21,876 nt of DNA from Legionellaceae bacterium (lineage in GTDB: Bacteria > Pseudomonadota > Gammaproteobacteria > Legionellales > Legionellaceae): assembly GCA_023266075.1 (NCBI GenBank), contig JAHFRX010000005.1, forward strand, positions 854-22,729. Direction: 5' to 3'. A program made the translations under genes and the position numbers. Below are positions 1 through 7,481 of this stretch, piece after piece (positions within the stretch are counted from its first letter, which is position 1; each line of letters opens with the position of its first letter). The notes beneath the pieces were generated by a model that had not been told where the DNA came from, ran no database searches, and saw only the letters and a list, made by a program, of their open reading frames with translations.

Positions 1-183
1 TCGATAAGCGTCTAATGGATTTTCAGCAATCGCCATTACAGGCGCTGCAACACCCGGCGTATAAGCCAGCGATAAATCATCTTGAGAATCCGTCGGTTTA
101 GTGACCTGTATCGACAGTTTACCAGGTGTAGGGAAGGCGTGATAATCCAGAGCTCGTTGCTTTAGCACATCATGATTTGACAT
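1..183 (-). CDS. maeB: NADP-dependent malic enzyme, N-terminal fragment (window edge)
   Basis: This is the first 61 codons of a gene that runs out of the window on the left. The enzyme oxidatively decarboxylates malate to pyruvate, making NADPH, in the cytoplasm. I translated it by hand. The N-terminus contains LDYHAFPTPGKL at about residues 12-23 and LSLAYTPGVAAP at about 37-48. These match the conserved opening of MaeB-type malic enzymes (ALDFHEFPVPGK and LALAYSPGVAAP in E. coli, from memory). The ATG at 183 is preceded by AGAGAGG about 5 bases upstream, a good ribosome binding site. Whether the usual C-terminal phosphotransacetylase-like domain is present cannot be seen. The gene follows rpmE on the same strand but is separated from it by a strong terminator, so it probably has its own promoter. 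Confidence 0.9.
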   Translation of the reverse strand, partial: MSNHDVLKQRALDYHAFPTPGKLSIQVTKPTDSQDDLSLAYTPGVAAPVMAIAENPLDAYR

Positions 184-227
184 AATCCTCTCTAATTAAA
201 CAAAAACAACCCCATCATACCGTTGTC

Positions 228-256
228 ACCATATGAATTCCACTGTGCTTTGTAAA
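228..256 (-). promoter_or_regulatory. possible maeB promoter
   Basis: Reading the minus strand, TTTACA (251-256) and TATGGT (228-233) are separated by 17 bases, a weak sigma-70 match ahead of maeB. The -35 box sits next to the T-tract of the rpmE terminator. An alternative -10, TATGAT, lies at 214-219. Weak evidence only. Confidence 0.3.
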
Positions 257-257
257 A

Positions 258-298
258 ACAAAAAGAGAGGGCGCAGGATCTTGCGCCCTCTCTTTTTT
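258..298. terminator. strong, potentially bidirectional Rho-independent terminator after rpmE
   Basis: A perfect 15-bp inverted repeat (261-275 and 282-296) with a 6-base loop has a GC-rich core flanked by A/T tracts on both sides. On the minus strand the stem is followed by a T-rich run (TTTTTGTTTTT), which suits termination of rpmE. It starts 15 bases beyond the rpmE stop codon. Confidence 0.9.
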
Positions 299-310
299 GA
301 GAAAAATAAA

Positions 311-526
311 TTAATTCTGTTCTGTGCGTGCTTTGTAACGATCGCGGAACTTCTGAACACGTCCACCCGTATCAACTAATTTTTGTTGTCCGGTGTAAAA
401 AGGATGACACTCTGAGCATACTTCAATCGACAAATCATGACAAAGTGTAGACTGCGTCTCAAACACGCTACCACAACTACATGTTACTTTCACAGCTTCA
501 TACGCTGGATGGATAGATTCTTTCAT
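311..526 (-). CDS. rpmE: 50S ribosomal protein L31, zinc-binding (C+) form
   Basis: The product is a 71-residue protein of the large ribosomal subunit. The opening MKESIHPAYE corresponds to the L31 N-terminus (MKKDIHPKYE in E. coli). Four cysteines sit at residues 16, 18, 37 and 40 in the CSC...CSEC arrangement that binds zinc in the C+ class. HPFYTGQQK and GGRVQKF are the other family blocks. I chose the ATG at 526 rather than a GTG three codons upstream, because that GTG lies within the ribosome-binding region (AGAGAGTGG) and family members start with MK. The length is normal. It is followed by a strong terminator and preceded by a plausible promoter, so it looks like a single-gene unit. 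C+ L31 can act as a zinc reserve in other bacteria; no cysteine-less paralogue is visible in this window. Confidence 0.97.
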   Translation of the reverse strand: MKESIHPAYEAVKVTCSCGSVFETQSTLCHDLSIEVCSECHPFYTGQQKLVDTGGRVQKFRDRYKARTEQN

Positions 527-584
527 AATAACCACTCTCTATAATTACAGAAACCACGTCCTGACCACAGGCAATAAAAGCGAG

Positions 585-612
585 ATTTTACCACGCATAC
601 TAAAAATATCAA
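585..612 (-). promoter_or_regulatory. probable sigma-70 promoter of rpmE
   Basis: On the minus strand, TTGATA (607-612) and TAAAAT (585-590) are 16 bases apart, about 60 bases upstream of the rpmE start and mostly in the gap after xthA. A good match for a housekeeping promoter, read by eye only. Confidence 0.55.
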
Positions 613-620
613 GCAAGGAT

Positions 621-1391
621 TTAGAAATTAAGTTCAACCCATACGGGTGCATGATCAGAAGGTCGTTCGTTTTTCCTCGGATCTACATCTACCTCACAAC
701 CAACACATCGTTGATGAAGCGCGTCACTGAGCAAAATCAAATCGATACGTAAGCCATGATTACGTCTAAATCGACCTTGACGATAATCCCACCATGTATA
801 TTGTATGGCCTCAGGGTATAGTACTCTAAAGCTGTCTACTAAACCTAAAGAAAATAATGTTTTCAACGCCTTACGCTCGGGCTCACTGACTAAAACAGAG
901 CCCTCCCAAAACACTGGATCGTGTACATCTTGATCGGTCGGTGCAATATTGAAATCACCTAACATCATTATGTTCGGGTAGCGTTGTAATTCTTGTTGAA
1001 GATAACCTGTTAACGCACGCAGCCAATTCAGTTTATACTGGTACTTATCGGTGCCCACAGCAGCACCATTGGGAACATAAACATCGATGACGCGAATATC
1101 CCCTATCGTTGCAGCAATCACACGACGCTGCTCGTCGTCAAAACCCGGTATACCATAGTTCATATCAATCATTGGCTGCCGACTCACAATCGCGACACCG
1201 TTATACGTTTTTTGCCCTGAAAAACACACATTGAAACCCGCCTCTTGAAAGGCCTCTCGTGGAAAGCGATCATCCGTTAACTTTGTTTCCTGTAAGGCAA
1301 GGACATCTGTCCCTGTGGTTTGTAACCACATCAAAACTTGCTCTAAACGCACTGAGAGTGAATTAACATTCCAACTCGCTATTTTAAACAC
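621..1391 (-). CDS. xthA: exodeoxyribonuclease III (AP endonuclease, E. coli XthA type)
   Basis: The enzyme is a Mg-dependent 3'-5' exonuclease and apurinic/apyrimidinic endonuclease of base-excision repair. The 256-residue protein has the family blocks in order: SWNVNSLSVRLEQ (6-18), LQETKL with catalytic Glu35, YNGVAI, LGDFNIAPTD with Asp146 and Asn148, TWWDYR, GLRIDLIL, and terminal SDHAPVW with Asp246 and His247. The spacing and the NSLSVR and RRNHGLRID forms resemble the E. coli XthA branch. The start is a GTG at 1391, giving MFKIASWNV. AAGGGG lies 6 bases upstream, while the in-frame ATG at 1406 sits within that signal. The start overlaps the stop of the preceding gene by 8 bases, so translation is probably coupled to it. 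Confidence 0.93.
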   Translation of the reverse strand: MFKIASWNVNSLSVRLEQVLMWLQTTGTDVLALQETKLTDDRFPREAFQEAGFNVCFSGQKTYNGVAIVSRQPMIDMNYGIPGFDDEQRRVIAATIGDIRVIDVYVPNGAAVGTDKYQYKLNWLRALTGYLQQELQRYPNIMMLGDFNIAPTDQDVHDPVFWEGSVLVSEPERKALKTLFSLGLVDSFRVLYPEAIQYTWWDYRQGRFRRNHGLRIDLILLSDALHQRCVGCEVDVDPRKNERPSDHAPVWVELNF

Positions 1392-2166
1392 ACCAATCCC
1401 CTTCATAATCAATCATCAGTGGTGCATGATCAGAGAAAAAAGTATCACGATAAATCTCAACATGTTTTATTGTATCAAGAAGATTGGCAGTGACGACTTG
1501 ATAGTCAATCCGCCACCCCACATTATTCTCTCTCGCTCTCCCGCGATTCGACCACCACGTATATTCATGTGCGGTTTGATTGAGCACTCTAAACGCATCA
1601 ACAAACGTCATTTGATTTAATAAGGTATCCATCCACGCGCGCTCTTCGGGTAAAAATCCTGAATTTTTCTGATTACTTTGCCAATTTTTAAGATCGATTT
1701 TTTGATGTGCGATATTGTAGTCCCCGCATAGAATCAATCGTTGGTGGCGTGCTTTTAAAACATCAAAATGTACCGCTATTTTCTCTAAAAATTGATATTT
1801 AACAGCTTGCCTAATATCACCACTCGTACCTGAGGGAAAATAAATCGATGCAATACTAAAATGTGGATAATCAAACTGCAAATAACGACCTTCTTCATCA
1901 GCAATCGAAAAAGCAAGACTATCCATCACCGATTGTGGCGGTACTCGTGCATAAATCGCCACGCCACTATAGCCTTTTTTCACCGCATCCACATACACAC
2001 AATAATAAGGCTTCGGGAAGAAAGTGAGATCTTCCTTGAGTTGTATATGATGCGCTTTTGTTTCTTGAATACATACAAAATCGGGTTTCACTTGCTCCAT
2101 CCATGCAAAAAATCCCTTCCTTGCAGCCGATCGGATACCGTTTGCATTAAAACTCACGACTCTCAT
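1384..2166 (-). CDS. second exonuclease III-family AP endonuclease
   Basis: This 260-residue protein of the same superfamily has all catalytic blocks: FNANGIRSAARKGFFAWM (6-23), IQETKA with Glu35, YSGVAIYAR, LCGDYNIAH, EYTWWSNRG, VGWRIDYQV and SDHAPL (Asp246/His247). The NGIRSAARKGFFAWM opening resembles the APE1/ExoA-like branch rather than E. coli XthA, so this is an old paralogue of its neighbour, not a recent copy. It probably acts as an AP endonuclease in base-excision repair; division of labour with xthA is inferred. Its ATG overlaps the TGA of wrbA (ATGA), and its own stop overlaps the xthA start by 8 bases, so the three genes form one unit. Confidence 0.92.
   Translation of the reverse strand: MRVVSFNANGIRSAARKGFFAWMEQVKPDFVCIQETKAHHIQLKEDLTFFPKPYYCVYVDAVKKGYSGVAIYARVPPQSVMDSLAFSIADEEGRYLQFDYPHFSIASIYFPSGTSGDIRQAVKYQFLEKIAVHFDVLKARHQRLILCGDYNIAHQKIDLKNWQSNQKNSGFLPEERAWMDTLLNQMTFVDAFRVLNQTAHEYTWWSNRGRARENNVGWRIDYQVVTANLLDTIKHVEIYRDTFFSDHAPLMIDYEGDWCV
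1398..1403 (-). promoter_or_regulatory. ribosome binding site fixing the GTG start of xthA
   Basis: AAGGGG lies 6 bases before the GTG at 1391, inside the end of the upstream gene. It supports the GTG over the ATG at 1406. Confidence 0.7.
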
Positions 2167-2771
2167 AGGATTGAACCATCCTGCAGTCGTAACGCAACAT
2201 GAGCGACACGCTCTCCCAAGTGTTGCGCAAGTGTCGTTTCATCTTCAGTCAGATCTATTGTATTTTTCATCCCCGCCACGTGCGTTGCGCCATAAGGTGT
2301 CCCCCCCATCGTCGTCTGACTCAATGCAGGCTCAGTGTAAGGCACACCAACCAGCATCATGCCATGATGAAAAAGGGGCAGCATCATACTCAACAAAGTA
2401 GATTCTTGCCCACCATGCATTGATGATGTTGAAGAGAAGACACCCGCAGGTTTATTTACTAACGCACCGGATAGCCATAATCCACTCGTGCTGTCTAAAA
2501 AATATTTCAAAGGTGCCGCCATATTGCCAAAACGCGTTGGACTTCCCAAGACGAGTCCGCTGCATCCTGCTAAATCCTCAAGTGAAACATAAGGAGCCCC
2601 ATCGTCAGGCACCGATGATGTTGTTGCTTCACATGTCGTCGAGACCGCAGGGACGGTCCGTAGTCTTGCCTCTACTCCAGATACACGACCCACACCACGT
2701 GCAATGTATTTTGCCAAATTGGCGACAGAACCTGTTCTTGAGTAATACAAAATGAGTATGTAAGGTAACAT
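2163..2771 (-). CDS. wrbA: NAD(P)H:quinone oxidoreductase, WrbA-type flavoprotein
   Basis: This 202-residue flavodoxin-like protein reduces quinones by two electrons using FMN, protecting against oxidative stress. The FMN phosphate-binding loop is visible as LYYSRTGSVANLA (about 8-20). Other WrbA blocks are GSPTRFGNM with SGLWLSGAL, FSSTSSMHGGQE, HHGMMLVG and GGTPYGATHVAG. These follow E. coli WrbA (GTPTRFGNM, GGLWASGAL, GGTPYGATTIAG) closely. The length is standard. It is the first gene of the wrbA-xth2-xthA cluster; pairing a quinone reductase with two DNA-repair nucleases suggests a shared oxidative-damage role, which is inference. The segment at about residues 45-60, rich in Thr/Ser, is not conserved. 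The gene diverges from rdgC across a 93-base gap. Confidence 0.94.
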   Translation of the reverse strand: MLPYILILYYSRTGSVANLAKYIARGVGRVSGVEARLRTVPAVSTTCEATTSSVPDDGAPYVSLEDLAGCSGLVLGSPTRFGNMAAPLKYFLDSTSGLWLSGALVNKPAGVFSSTSSMHGGQESTLLSMMLPLFHHGMMLVGVPYTEPALSQTTMGGTPYGATHVAGMKNTIDLTEDETTLAQHLGERVAHVALRLQDGSIL

Positions 2772-2806
2772 TAGAATCCATAACTGTTGAGTACAACAAA
2801 TTATCC

Positions 2807-2835
2807 TTGAAAATCTTATTCTAAGCTACTAGCAT
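2807..2835 (+). promoter_or_regulatory. probable rdgC promoter
   Basis: TTGAAA (2807-2812) and TAGCAT (2830-2835) are 17 bases apart, 29 bases before the rdgC ATG. A reasonable sigma-70 match in the short divergent region between wrbA and rdgC. Confidence 0.5.
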
Positions 2836-2864
2836 TCCTCATTCTTTTTTGCCGGGAGAGGCTC

Positions 2865-3779
2865 ATGTGGTTTAATAACACACTGATTTATCGTTGTACT
2901 TCAACAACATCACTCAACACACATTTACAAGAAGAGCAATTAAAGCCATGCCCACCTCATGCAAGATTTATTTACGGCTGGTTACCCGTTATGCCAGATA
3001 TGTTTGTGCATGAAATTGCAAGAGCAGAATTATTTGTACTGGGTAAAGAAGAGCGTATCCTCCCTAAAAATGTTATCTATCGAATCTTAAATGAAAAAAT
3101 TATCGATCTTGAAACACAGCGCGGTTATCCCGTAAAACGCGCGGAACGCACGCAACTTGCTGAAGAACTTGAATTCCAACTATTACCCAAGGCTTTCTGT
3201 GTACAAAAACGTCTACCAGCACTATTCGATCAGCTCCATCAGCGCTTAATCATCAATACATCAAGCACGACACAAGCCTCACAACTTTTGGCGTTACTCC
3301 GAAAATCAGTACCCAATCTCCGTATTGAACCTTTAACTACAGTACAATCGCTTCAATCCACACTTACGGCCTGGGTCAGTACACCAGAGACCTTACCCTG
3401 CGCTTTCTCACTGGCGTCTTATTGCTTATTGATGGCACCGAATGATGAAAAGAAACGGTTTCAGTGTAAAGGTTATGAGTTACCGGCCGAAGAGGTCAAT
3501 CAACTCCTGATGCAAGGACTACAAGTTCTAGAGATTGAACTCATTTGGCAAGACCGCATCATTTTTACATTGACGCATACACTCAGCTTTAAAAAAGTCC
3601 GTGCGTTAGATTATCTTGTTGAAGCATTTCACGACGTTCGAGATTTGGAGGAAGAGCAAGCACAACAAGATGCCTCTCTAGCACTTCTGGTGGGTGAATG
3701 GCGTGGTTTACTGAATGATTTAAATAAAGCGCTACGCTTCGAACAAAAAGCGATAGAAGAGACTGCTGTTTTAGTATAA
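2865..3779 (+). CDS. rdgC: recombination-associated protein RdgC
   Basis: RdgC forms a ring dimer around duplex DNA and restrains RecA-mediated recombination; it associates with the nucleoid. The 304-residue product starts MWFNNTLIYR, like the MWFKNLMIYR opening of known RdgC. It also has FIYGWLPV, ILPKNVIYRILNEKI, KRAERTQLAEELEFQLLPKAF and the LAYLVEAF-like RALDYLVEAFHDVRDLE block, all characteristic. The length is normal. The ribosome binding site GGGAGAGG (2854-2861) ends 3 bases before the ATG. The C-terminal tail (about 275-304) is Glu/Ala-rich and probably helical. queF follows on the same strand, after 28 bases if it starts at 3808, so the two may be co-transcribed. Confidence 0.93.
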   Translation: MWFNNTLIYRCTSTTSLNTHLQEEQLKPCPPHARFIYGWLPVMPDMFVHEIARAELFVLGKEERILPKNVIYRILNEKIIDLETQRGYPVKRAERTQLAEELEFQLLPKAFCVQKRLPALFDQLHQRLIINTSSTTQASQLLALLRKSVPNLRIEPLTTVQSLQSTLTAWVSTPETLPCAFSLASYCLLMAPNDEKKRFQCKGYELPAEEVNQLLMQGLQVLEIELIWQDRIIFTLTHTLSFKKVRALDYLVEAFHDVRDLEEEQAQQDASLALLVGEWRGLLNDLNKALRFEQKAIEETAVLV

Positions 3780-3807
3780 AATATGAACTTTTTAGATGGG
3801 ATCCGCC

Positions 3808-4650
3808 ATGACCAATCATATTGCAGATAGCTCAGAGCTGGGTAAAAAATCACCTTATGAGCACCAATACAACCCCCAAAAGCTCTTTCCCATCTCACGC
3901 CGCATCCGTCGCGAGGAATTGGGTCTTGGAGACAAACTACCATTTACAGGCTATGACATCTGGAATCATTTTGAGGTCTCTTGGTTAAACCCAAAAGGAA
4001 AGCCGATTGCGGCGATTGCCGAAATCATCTACAGCGCAGACTCCTCTCATATTATCGAGTCAAAATCCATGAAGCTTTATTTTAATTCGCTGAATAATAC
4101 GATCTTTGAAAATGTGAAGACCGTTGAAGAAACCGTCTCACGCGATCTTTCGGCACGGCTCAATGCGAGCATGGTGCACATCACCATCACACTTATCAAA
4201 GACTTTAAGCCGCAACTTTTGCATACCCGATTTGAAGGACATTCTCTTGACGAATTGGACATCACGTGTAGTCAATATCATACAGACGAATCAACGCTTT
4301 TCACCGAATCGGCGGAGATCGTTGAAGAAACATTATGTTCAGATCTCTTGAAATCAAATTGCTTAGTCACGAATCAACCTGATTGGTGTAGTATTCAAAT
4401 CCACTATCAGGGGAAAAAAATAAATCACGAAGGCTTGCTCAAATATCTCGTTTCTTTTCGAAACGATAATGAGTTTCACGAGCAATGCATCGAGAAAGTT
4501 TTCACACATATTTTAAAATACTGCACGCCGAATACACTCACCGTGTACGGTCGGTCTACTCGACGTGGTGGTGTGGATATCAACGCTTTTCGTTCCACCC
4601 AAAACATCCCTCTTCGAGACATCCCAAACATCCGTTTGTGCCGACAATAG
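3808..4650 (+). CDS. queF: NADPH-dependent 7-cyano-7-deazaguanine (preQ0) reductase, bimodular type II
   Basis: The enzyme reduces the nitrile of preQ0 to the amine of preQ1, the last free-base step of queuosine biosynthesis, using NADPH. The 280-residue length matches the E. coli-type two-lobed form. The substrate motif ESKSMKLYFNS is at 84-94. The active site appears as SNCLVTNQPDW, with catalytic Cys185 and Asp192, followed by NEFHEQC with His224 and Glu225, then RSTRRGGVDIN. I prefer the ATG at 3808 because a GGGA lies a few bases upstream; an in-frame ATG at 3796 would add four residues but has no obvious ribosome binding site. It is convergent with bamD, the two stop codons being only 6 bases apart within a small palindrome. 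Confidence 0.95.
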   Translation: MTNHIADSSELGKKSPYEHQYNPQKLFPISRRIRREELGLGDKLPFTGYDIWNHFEVSWLNPKGKPIAAIAEIIYSADSSHIIESKSMKLYFNSLNNTIFENVKTVEETVSRDLSARLNASMVHITITLIKDFKPQLLHTRFEGHSLDELDITCSQYHTDESTLFTESAEIVEETLCSDLLKSNCLVTNQPDWCSIQIHYQGKKINHEGLLKYLVSFRNDNEFHEQCIEKVFTHILKYCTPNTLTVYGRSTRRGGVDINAFRSTQNIPLRDIPNIRLCRQ

Positions 4651-4663
4651 CGCGTGCTATTGT
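4644..4663. terminator. perfect palindrome spanning both stop codons of the convergent queF and bamD genes
   Basis: ACAATAGC (4644-4651) and GCTATTGT (4656-4663) form an 8-bp stem with a 4-base loop. The queF stop (4648-4650) lies in one arm and the bamD stop (4657-4659) in the other. There is no T-run on either side, so it is not a canonical Rho-independent terminator. It may stall or protect the two converging transcripts. Confidence 0.4.
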
Positions 4664-5451
4664 GCAATCGGCCCATTTGGCATGCGCTTATGATATGTCG
4701 CTTCATAAACAGTTTTAGCGTCAAGTGCTGCATCATTCAGCTTAAGCGCGATAGAAGCATGGTACACAATTTTCAGTGCCTGCTTCACACTGGATGACTG
4801 AGGATATGTCTTAATCAAATAACTTGCCCGCTCAGAAGCGGCAACATACATGCGTCGCTCAAAATAATATTTCGCAATATTCAACTCACTTTGCGCAAAC
4901 ATGTTTCTCAGATAAACCATTCGCTGTAATGCATTGTTTTTATAACGACTTTCTGGAAATCGCTCAACCAAGGTCGCAAAATCAGAATACGCCTGCGACA
5001 TCGTACCAGGATCTCGCCAAGACTGGTCAATAGGAACAAAACTTGTAATATTGCCTCGCACTTGCTGAAAATCTGATAATCCTTTCATGTAATATGCGTA
5101 ATCAACGCGTTTGGCACGCGGATACAAATGAATAAATCGCTCAGAGGTTGCCGCCGCTGAAGCATAATCTTCTTTTTTATAGTAAGCGTAAATTAAATTA
5201 AGCTCAGCTTGCTCCACATTATCATTAAAAGGATACATCGTATCAAGCGCTTCATATCGCTTGATAGCATTCGTATAATCTTTTTTTGCTAATTCTGCAT
5301 TCGCATCGACATAGAGCTGCTTCGCAGTTTGTCCTTTAAACGGACTATCATCGTCATCATCATCTTTATTCCAGAATGTTTTACAGGCAGAAAGCGCAAG
5401 AACCACCCCCCCCAGCAACAGCATTTTTAACCACGATAATCTTCGTTGCAT
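4657..5451 (-). CDS. bamD: outer membrane assembly lipoprotein BamD
   Basis: BamD is an essential TPR lipoprotein of the BAM complex that inserts beta-barrel proteins into the outer membrane. The 264-residue protein has a lipoprotein signal: basic MQRR, a hydrophobic run, then lipobox LSAC with the lipidated Cys23. Lys24 at +2 predicts outer-membrane sorting. An unusual run of six Asp (30-35) follows. TPR-like repeats come next: AIKRYEALDTMYPF, LNLIYAYYKKEDYASA, RFIHLYP, VDYAYYMKGLS, YSDFATLVERFPESRY, NIAKYYFERRMYVAA. These align with E. coli BamD (ALDNRYPF, LDLIYAYYK, YYTERGAWVA). I use the ATG at 5451; an adjacent in-frame GTG at 5454 adds one residue. It lies 71 bases after hslU on the same strand, so it may be partly read from the hslVU promoter. 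Confidence 0.94.
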   Translation of the reverse strand: MQRRLSWLKMLLLGGVVLALSACKTFWNKDDDDDDSPFKGQTAKQLYVDANAELAKKDYTNAIKRYEALDTMYPFNDNVEQAELNLIYAYYKKEDYASAAATSERFIHLYPRAKRVDYAYYMKGLSDFQQVRGNITSFVPIDQSWRDPGTMSQAYSDFATLVERFPESRYKNNALQRMVYLRNMFAQSELNIAKYYFERRMYVAASERASYLIKTYPQSSSVKQALKIVYHASIALKLNDAALDAKTVYEATYHKRMPNGPIAQ

Positions 5452-5525
5452 CACATCAACCTAGTCCACGTCATCAGTTATTCGAACTGACACATTATAC
5501 CGATTAATCTTAACTTGTCAGCAAT

Positions 5526-6839
5526 CTATAAAATATAACGCGTTAAGTCATCATCCTCGATGAGTGTGCCCAGATGTTTGTTCACATACGTGATATCTAC
5601 ATGGATATGCTCACCGACTTTGTCTGTCGCCTCGAACGACACCACTTCAAGTAAACGCTCCATCACTGTATATAATCGACGTGCACCAATGTTTTCTATT
5701 CGCTTATTCACTTGCCATGCTACTTCTGCAATACGTCGAATACCCGACTCGTCGAACGAAAGCGTTAATCCTTCTGTTTGCATCAAAGCAATATATTGCT
5801 CTGTCAGAGAAGCATGTGGCTCTGTCAAAATTCGTACAAAATCATCAGCACTTAAAGCAGACAACTCAACACGAATCGGCAACCGACCTTGTAACTCTGC
5901 AATTAAATCAGAGGGTTTAGTCACATGAAATGCACCTGATGCAATAAAAAGAATATGATCTGTTTTAATCACGCCATATTTAGTTGAGATGGCACAACCC
6001 TCAATGAGCGGGAGCAAATCGCGTTGAACACCTTCGCGTGATACATCGGCACCGTGCTCCGCGCGCTTTGCGACTTTATCAATTTCATCAATAAAGACGA
6101 TACCATTTTGCTCTACCGCCTCTATTGCACGCACTTTGATGTCATCTTCGTTGATTAATTTACCTGCTTCTTCTTCAGCAAGTATCTTTTTGGCTTTTTT
6201 AATCGGCAACTTACGTGTTTTCGTTTTATTGGAACCCACTTGCTGGAACATTGCTTGCAATTGATTTGTCATTTCCTCCATACCCGGTGGCGCCATAATT
6301 TCAACACCAATGGATAAAGATGCAACATCGATTTCTATCTCTTGTTCATCCAGTAAACCCTCACGTAATTGCTTACGAAAGACTTGTCTTGCAGAAGAGT
6401 CACGCTCACCAGGCGTATGCCCACTGCGAGGCGGCGGCAATAAAACATCTAAAATGCGCTCTTCCGCTGCCTCTTCCGCTGGATGCTCGACTTTTTTCAT
6501 CGCACGCTCACGCGTCTGCTTGATAGCCATATCCATTAAATCTCGAATAATGGAATCAACATCTCGCCCAACATACCCTATTTCCGTAAATTTAGTCGCT
6601 TCAACTTTGATAAAAGGCGCCCCTGCTAATCGAGCAAGTCGACGTGCAATTTCAGTTTTACCCACACCCGTAGGTCCAATCATCAAAATATTTTTCGGCA
6701 TAATTTCATTACGCAGTGATTCATCTTGAATCTGCATTCTGCGCCATCGATTACGCAGCGCAATCGCAACTGCGCGCTTTGCTGAGTCTTGACCAATGAT
6801 GTATCTATCTAGCTCCTCTACAATTTCACGCGGTGTCAT
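5526..6839 (-). CDS. hslU: HslU, AAA+ unfoldase of the HslVU (ClpYQ) protease
   Basis: HslU unfolds substrates with ATP and feeds them into the HslV peptidase in the cytoplasm. From the only nearby ATG (6839) the protein has 437 residues and opens MTPREIVEELDRYIIGQ, matching the family. Walker A is GPTGVGKT (55-62), the pore loop is GYVG, the I-domain follows, Walker B is VFIDEID, and GRLPIRVEL and NIGARRL (arginine region) are present. The tail DLTRYIL is the peptide that docks into HslV. The reading frame is open further upstream, through a GTG at 6908 and a TTG at 6929 inside hslV. Using the GTG would add 23 residues and overlap hslV by 8 bases. Family length favours 6839, but its ribosome binding site is poor, so the start is uncertain. 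Confidence 0.95.
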   Translation of the reverse strand: MTPREIVEELDRYIIGQDSAKRAVAIALRNRWRRMQIQDESLRNEIMPKNILMIGPTGVGKTEIARRLARLAGAPFIKVEATKFTEIGYVGRDVDSIIRDLMDMAIKQTRERAMKKVEHPAEEAAEERILDVLLPPPRSGHTPGERDSSARQVFRKQLREGLLDEQEIEIDVASLSIGVEIMAPPGMEEMTNQLQAMFQQVGSNKTKTRKLPIKKAKKILAEEEAGKLINEDDIKVRAIEAVEQNGIVFIDEIDKVAKRAEHGADVSREGVQRDLLPLIEGCAISTKYGVIKTDHILFIASGAFHVTKPSDLIAELQGRLPIRVELSALSADDFVRILTEPHASLTEQYIALMQTEGLTLSFDESGIRRIAEVAWQVNKRIENIGARRLYTVMERLLEVVSFEATDKVGEHIHVDITYVNKHLGTLIEDDDLTRYIL

Positions 6840-6900
6840 CGTGATACTCGTTGTAAAATGAGATGCTGTTTTTTTAACTTCTATATGAATAGGTTCTATA

Positions 6901-7449
6901 TTACTCACGCTCGTTTTCCAATTGTTCAATCGTTAAATGATGGTTCGTATAAATGCAAAGATCAGCCGCTATCATTAGCGATTTTTCAACAATCTCTAAT
7001 GCTGATAATTGCGTATTATTAAATAAAGCACGCGCCGCAGATTCAGCATAAGGTCCACCTGAACCAATCGCCATCACGCCATTTTCTGGTTCAATCACAT
7101 CTCCATTCCCGGTCAGGATAAGCGAACATTTTTTGTCTGCCACCAAAAGCAGCGCTTCCAAACGACGTAACATTTTATCTGTCCGCCAATCTTTTGCAAG
7201 CTCAACAGCCGCACGCATGAGATGTCCTTGATGCATTTCAAGCTTTGTTTCGAAACGCTCAAACAACGTAAACGCATCTGCGGTTCCACCTGCAAAACCT
7301 GCAATGACCTGCTCTTTATACAAACGACGCACCTTGCGCGCATTGCCTTTCATCACGGTATTACCTTGTGTCACTTGACCATCACCGCCAATAACAACAT
7401 GCGAACCACGACGAACCGATAAAATTGTTGTGCCATGTAATTGCTCCAA
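6901..7449 (-). CDS. hslV: HslV, threonine peptidase of the HslVU protease
   Basis: HslV is the proteasome-like peptidase that degrades proteins unfolded by HslU. The product has 182 residues and the sequence MEQLHG-TTILSVRRG, so it carries a 6-residue propeptide that should be cleaved to expose the catalytic Thr (residue 7). Conserved blocks are GGDGQVTQGNTVMKGNARKVRR, AGFAGGTADAFTLFERFE, AVELAKDWRTD, GNGDV and AIGSGGPYA. The start is a TTG at 7449. An in-frame TGA lies 3 bases upstream, no ATG is available before the catalytic Thr, and GAGGGT (7456-7461) is 6 bases upstream. A MEQ(F/Y)HGTT-type leader is known in other proteobacterial HslV. It is first in the hslVU unit, behind a heat-shock-type promoter. 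Confidence 0.96.
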   Translation of the reverse strand: MEQLHGTTILSVRRGSHVVIGGDGQVTQGNTVMKGNARKVRRLYKEQVIAGFAGGTADAFTLFERFETKLEMHQGHLMRAAVELAKDWRTDKMLRRLEALLLVADKKCSLILTGNGDVIEPENGVMAIGSGGPYAESAARALFNNTQLSALEIVEKSLMIAADLCIYTNHHLTIEQLENERE

Positions 7450-7455
7450 ATTTCA

Positions 7456-7461
7456 ACCCTC
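7456..7461 (-). promoter_or_regulatory. ribosome binding site supporting the TTG start of hslV
   Basis: GAGGGT lies 6 bases before the TTG at 7449. An ATG just upstream (7460s) is in a different frame. With the in-frame TGA at 7453-7455, this leaves TTG as the only start that keeps the propeptide and catalytic Thr. Confidence 0.65.
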
Positions 7462-7481
7462 ATGAAATTATTTAAAACTTA

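Noticed and set aside
621..2166. The two exonuclease III genes as a recent tandem duplication
   Set aside because: Similarity is limited to family motifs and the N-terminal signatures belong to different branches, so the pair is ancient or independently acquired.
6310..6729. 139-codon open frame on the plus strand opposite hslU
   Set aside because: It lies wholly antisense to highly conserved hslU and its translation resembles no known protein; it is a coding shadow.
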